Source: an uncultured Ruminococcus sp. (lineage in GTDB: Bacteria; Bacillota; Clostridia; Oscillospirales; Ruminococcaceae). Taken from it: a stretch of 6,915 bases of DNA. The notes beneath the pieces were generated by a model, which saw nothing but the letters and a program-made list of their open reading frames with translations, was not told the origin of the DNA and did no database searches. The DNA lies in contig CAMWUB010000072.1 of NCBI GenBank assembly GCA_947177345.1, forward strand, positions 1-6,915. Direction: 5' to 3'. Both the position numbers and the translations under genes were made by a program. Of the stretch, positions 4,573-6,915 are shown piece after piece (positions within the stretch are counted from its first letter, which is position 1; every line of letters starts with the position of its first letter).

Positions 4573-4729
4573 AGGGTGCAATGCACCTACTGTCTGACTT
4601 TGGTTTGCCGACCTTAGAAAGACACTGAAACAAAGTTACTCGTGATAACTTCATTCAAGCTGTAAGAATACATACACCCAAGCTATGTACATATTGTAAC
4701 ATAGTCTTTGGGTTATGTCAATAGTTTTT
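4573..4729 (+). ncRNA. RNA B: short structured RNA or 5' leader of the primase gene
   Basis: The transcript would begin with hairpin GGTGC-aat-GCACC (4575-4587). Then several pairings compete: TGTCT (4591-4595) with AGACA (4620-4624); ACTTTG (4597-4602) with CAAAGT (4631-4636); AAGTTA (4633-4638) with TAACTT (4646-4651). The last two share bases, and the first two cross, so the RNA could switch between folds or form a pseudoknot. It ends in a long hairpin and T-tract (4676-4729). No reading frame of note is inside. It is either a small stable RNA (for example an antisense or copy-control RNA) or an attenuator leader. Confidence 0.55.
4676..4729 (+). terminator. Terminator-like hairpin at the end of RNA B
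   Basis: ACCCAA (4676-4681) / TTGGGT (4708-4713) and CTATGT (4683-4688) / ACATAG (4699-4704) form a 12-bp stem with a small internal loop. TTTTT (4725-4729) follows 11 nt downstream, so the U-tract is distant and the terminator may be weak. Confidence 0.45.
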
Positions 4730-4740
4730 CATATGAAAAA
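4725..4740. repeat. Perfect 16-bp AT palindrome
   Basis: TTTTTCATATGAAAAA is fully self-complementary. It overlaps the T-tract of the preceding hairpin. It could be a regulator site or simply an A/T-tract region; nothing else in the sequence decides. Confidence 0.4.
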
Positions 4741-4792
4741 ATTTTTGGAAATAGAAAATTGTTTTTATCAGTTTTTTACATACAGTAAGATA

Positions 4793-4832
4793 AAAGTTGC
4801 GGTTACTTTCTTTCAGTTCCGTAACTTTTTTT
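4793..4832 (+). terminator. Strong intrinsic terminator just before the primase gene
   Basis: AAAGTTGCGG (4793-4802) pairs with CCGTAACTTT (4819-4828), ten pairs with one G-U wobble, around a 16-nt loop, with seven T at 4826-4832. Only 43 bp separate it from the TTG start at 4876, too few for a full promoter plus ribosome binding site. Primase mRNA therefore has to read through it, or comes from a promoter I cannot see. Confidence 0.75.
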
Positions 4833-4857
4833 GTTGCTCGGAACTAAAAAAATTTTG

Positions 4858-4864
4858 AAAAGGA
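4858..4864 (+). promoter_or_regulatory. Ribosome binding site before the primase start
   Basis: AAAAGGA lies 11 nt before the TTG at 4876, a longish spacing, and only 3 nt before an ATG at 4868 that opens a three-codon frame (ATG AAA CTT TGA). The TGA (4877-4879) overlaps the TTG start, so ribosomes ending the mini-frame could restart on the primase. Confidence 0.45.
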
Positions 4865-4875
4865 CTGATGAAACT

Positions 4876-6915
4876 TTGAATGAAAACACAGAAAGATTAA
4901 AGCCATTCCTGATTGACTACATACAGGAAGTGACGAAAAAATCAAAAGGAAAAAATCAGTACATATGCCCTTTCTGTAACAGTGGAACAGGGCGTAACGG
5001 CACAGGAGCATTTACTTATTACCCTGATAATCACACCTACAAATGCTTTGCTTGTGGTGAATACGGTGATATATTCACACTCTACGCAGAAATGAATAAC
5101 CTGTCACTTGACAATGACTTTCCACAGATTATTAATGACCTTGAAAAAAAATTCAATGTGGTATCAACACATTCGGAAATCAAGTCTAAATCTGAACCAT
5201 GGGTACAGCTTCGTACTCATGTATACCAAAATATAAACCATGATAATATAGCTGTAAAGACCATTTATAAAAAGCCTGACGGCAACAAAACGGCTATATG
5301 GCACAGATACGAGGGTACTACCCTTGTGAAAGGTCTGAACGGCTTGAAAATGCCATTATACCACGTCTATAATCTTGCTGATAACACAAAGCCAGTGTTC
5401 ATTGTCGAGGGCGAAAAAGACGTTGAAACAATGGAGAAACTTGGCTATATGGCAACAACAAGCCCCAACGGAGCAGGTTCACACTGGAGAAAAGATTACA
5501 TTGAATGTTTCAGAGGATTTGATGTAATTATTCTTGCCGATAATGATGAAGTCGGCTTGAAATATGCTACCAATATCGCAGAGAACCTTATTCAGATTGC
5601 ACGTTCAGTCAAATTAGTACCCTCACAAGCCCTGTACGTGCCTTTAAAACCTAAAGGGGATATATCCGATATTGTGGAGTGCATAGGCTCTGTAAAGGCT
5701 ACACAGCTTATTGAGAGCGTTTTGAATGGCAATGAATATATTTTCACCTCTAAGCCGTCATCAGAGAAACAACAGCCTAAGACAAACAAAAACAAGCCTG
5801 ATTTTGACGACTTCAGCCTGTTTGAAGACTTTATGCTTCGTCATGGATATTCAATCCGGTACAATCAGATAACCCACTGTTATGAATTTATCGGATTCGG
5901 AAAACAGGAAAGTCATGAACATCTTGCCGAAAACGTTCCTACTATTCTTTATGACCAACTAAGGAAAGAATATTCAAAAGTCAATATGATGTCTATTATG
6001 AATTATATAACATTGTACGCCACCCGAAACCGTTATAACCCAGTGCTTGATATGATTAAAGCGGAAAAGTGGGATGGCAAAGACCGTGTAACTGAAATAT
6101 ACAACATATTCAAAATATCAGCAGACGACACTCTAAGCCGTACTCTCATATACAAATGGCTGATGCAGTGTGTGTGTGGTTTATTCAACGATATTGAGAA
6201 CCCATTTTCCCTTGATATTGTGCTTGTATTTCAAGGCAATCAAGGCATAGGAAAGACACGATTTCTCGAAAAATTAGCCCTGCACCCTAAATTCTTTGCT
6301 GAGGGTTGTTGTATTGACCCACGAAACAAGGACAGCATAATGCTTGCTACTAACAAATGGATATGCGAATTAGGCGAAATCGGCAGTACCATGAAGAAAG
6401 ACATTGACAGTGTAAAAGCGTTCCTGAGCCGTTCTACAGACGAATACAGAACGCCTTATGGTAAAGCAATGCTCCAGTACCCTCGTATCACTTCATTTGT
6501 CGGAACGGTTAATGATGAACAGTTCCTTGTTGACCAGACAGGCAACAGGCGTTTTGCTACGATTCCTCTTACTCTTAACCTTGAAATAGACTATGAAACA
6601 CAGATTAAGCCGTTCAATTCTTTACAGCTTTGGTCTCAGATATACCAAATTGTCAAGGATTTAGACAAAGCAAGCTGTTTCAGACTTACAACTGAAGAAA
6701 AGAAGTTACTTGATGAACGTAATCAACACTTTATGAAGCCACTTAGAGCAGAAGACGAAGTGTTAGATATTCTCGAATCCGAACAGCGTGCGGAGACAGG
6801 CTACACTTGTACTATTGAACCAATGACAGTTACACAATTTATGCAAAGACACAGCAGTTTGTCTCGTTACAATGCTACTGAAGTCGGAAAAATATTAAAA
6901 AAATATGGTTATGAT
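4876..6915 (+). CDS. Primase-helicase (zinc finger, TOPRIM, VirE-family P-loop ATPase), 3' end outside window
   Basis: The protein would make RNA primers and unwind DNA to start replication of a phage, plasmid or integrative element. 680 codons are visible with no stop. Residues 31-60: zinc-binding C31-P-F-C34 and C57-F-A-C60, as in the CHC2/DnaG-type finger. Residues ~170-245: TOPRIM domain with catalytic E178 in 'FIVEGEKD' and D222-N-D224 in 'IILADNDEVG'. A Lys/Gln/Ser-rich linker follows (~290-310). Residues ~360 to ~640: VirE-family helicase, with Walker A G454-N-Q-G-I-G-K-T461, a Walker B-like 'WICELGEIG' (E498, E501), and the family block 'FVGTVNDEQFLVDQTGNRRF' (541-560), whose R558/R559 fit an arginine finger. 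The rest appears to be a C-terminal helical region that is cut off. No in-frame ATG lies near the start: TTG 4876 fits the AAAAGGA upstream; TTG 4855 is an alternative. It is preceded by two terminators and two small RNAs, so expression is probably gated. Confidence 0.95.
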   Translation, partial: MNENTERLKPFLIDYIQEVTKKSKGKNQYICPFCNSGTGRNGTGAFTYYPDNHTYKCFACGEYGDIFTLYAEMNNLSLDNDFPQIINDLEKKFNVVSTHSEIKSKSEPWVQLRTHVYQNINHDNIAVKTIYKKPDGNKTAIWHRYEGTTLVKGLNGLKMPLYHVYNLADNTKPVFIVEGEKDVETMEKLGYMATTSPNGAGSHWRKDYIECFRGFDVIILADNDEVGLKYATNIAENLIQIARSVKLVPSQALYVPLKPKGDISDIVECIGSVKATQLIESVLNGNEYIFTSKPSSEKQQPKTNKNKPDFDDFSLFEDFMLRHGYSIRYNQITHCYEFIGFGKQESHEHLAENVPTILYDQLRKEYSKVNMMSIMNYITLYATRNRYNPVLDMIKAEKWDGKDRVTEIYNIFKISADDTLSRTLIYKWLMQCVCGLFNDIENPFSLDIVLVFQGNQGIGKTRFLEKLALHPKFFAEGCCIDPRNKDSIMLATNKWICELGEIGSTMKKDIDSVKAFLSRSTDEYRTPYGKAMLQYPRITSFVGTVNDEQFLVDQTGNRRFATIPLTLNLEIDYETQIKPFNSLQLWSQIYQIVKDLDKASCFRLTTEEKKLLDERNQHFMKPLRAEDEVLDILESEQRAETGYTCTIEPMTVTQFMQRHSSLSRYNATEVGKILKKYGYD

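Noticed and set aside
4164..4729. One single large RNA (ROOL- or GOLLD-like) covering RNA A and RNA B
   Set aside because: A terminator-like hairpin and a perfect promoter separate the two, making two transcripts more likely; I could not recall a consensus well enough to name a family.
5592..5795. A 67-codon minus-strand frame
   Set aside because: Antisense shadow of the primase-helicase gene.

Overview
The window looks like part of a mobile or phage-derived element from a low-GC Gram-positive gut-type Firmicute (a Ruminococcus/Oscillospiraceae-like Clostridia is my best guess). The reasons are the AT-rich composition, strong consensus sigma-A promoters, purine-rich ribosome binding sites, and the pairing of a stand-alone restriction-modification gene with a phage/plasmid-type primase-helicase. 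The host assignment is inference. No rRNA, tRNA, CRISPR array or transposase is visible.

Layout: two long genes run off opposite ends and point away from each other. Left (1-1408, minus strand) is the N-terminal half of an MmeI-like type IIG enzyme, a restriction nuclease fused to a DNA methyltransferase. Right (4876-6915, plus strand) is a primase-helicase with a zinc finger, a TOPRIM domain and a VirE-type P-loop helicase. Between them lie almost 3.5 kb in which I find no convincing intact protein gene.

That middle region is highly organised. From left to right it holds: a palindrome over the putative methyltransferase promoter (1439-1477); AT-rich sequence with a long inverted repeat (1888-1923); a GC-rich hairpin that would terminate leftward transcription (1991-2018); a chain of about ten hairpin-within-hairpin units (2096-3048), five of which share an inner stem with a constant GA bulge while the stem bases vary in a compensating way; three degenerate copies of a roughly 100-bp repeat (3203-3750); a small, apparently broken reading frame (3925-4095); and two short transcription units (4129-4507 and 4539-4729), each with a near-consensus extended -10 promoter, a strongly folded body and a terminator-like hairpin. 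A further strong intrinsic terminator (4793-4832) stands only 43 bp before the primase start.

How it may work together (inference): the primase-helicase would start replication of the element, and the palindrome- and hairpin-rich stretch beside it would suit an origin, a large structured non-coding RNA, or both. The two promoter-driven RNAs upstream of the primase are candidate regulators of its expression or of copy number. The restriction-modification enzyme would provide defence or maintenance. The repeat array and the two RNAs are the most promising material for something undescribed.
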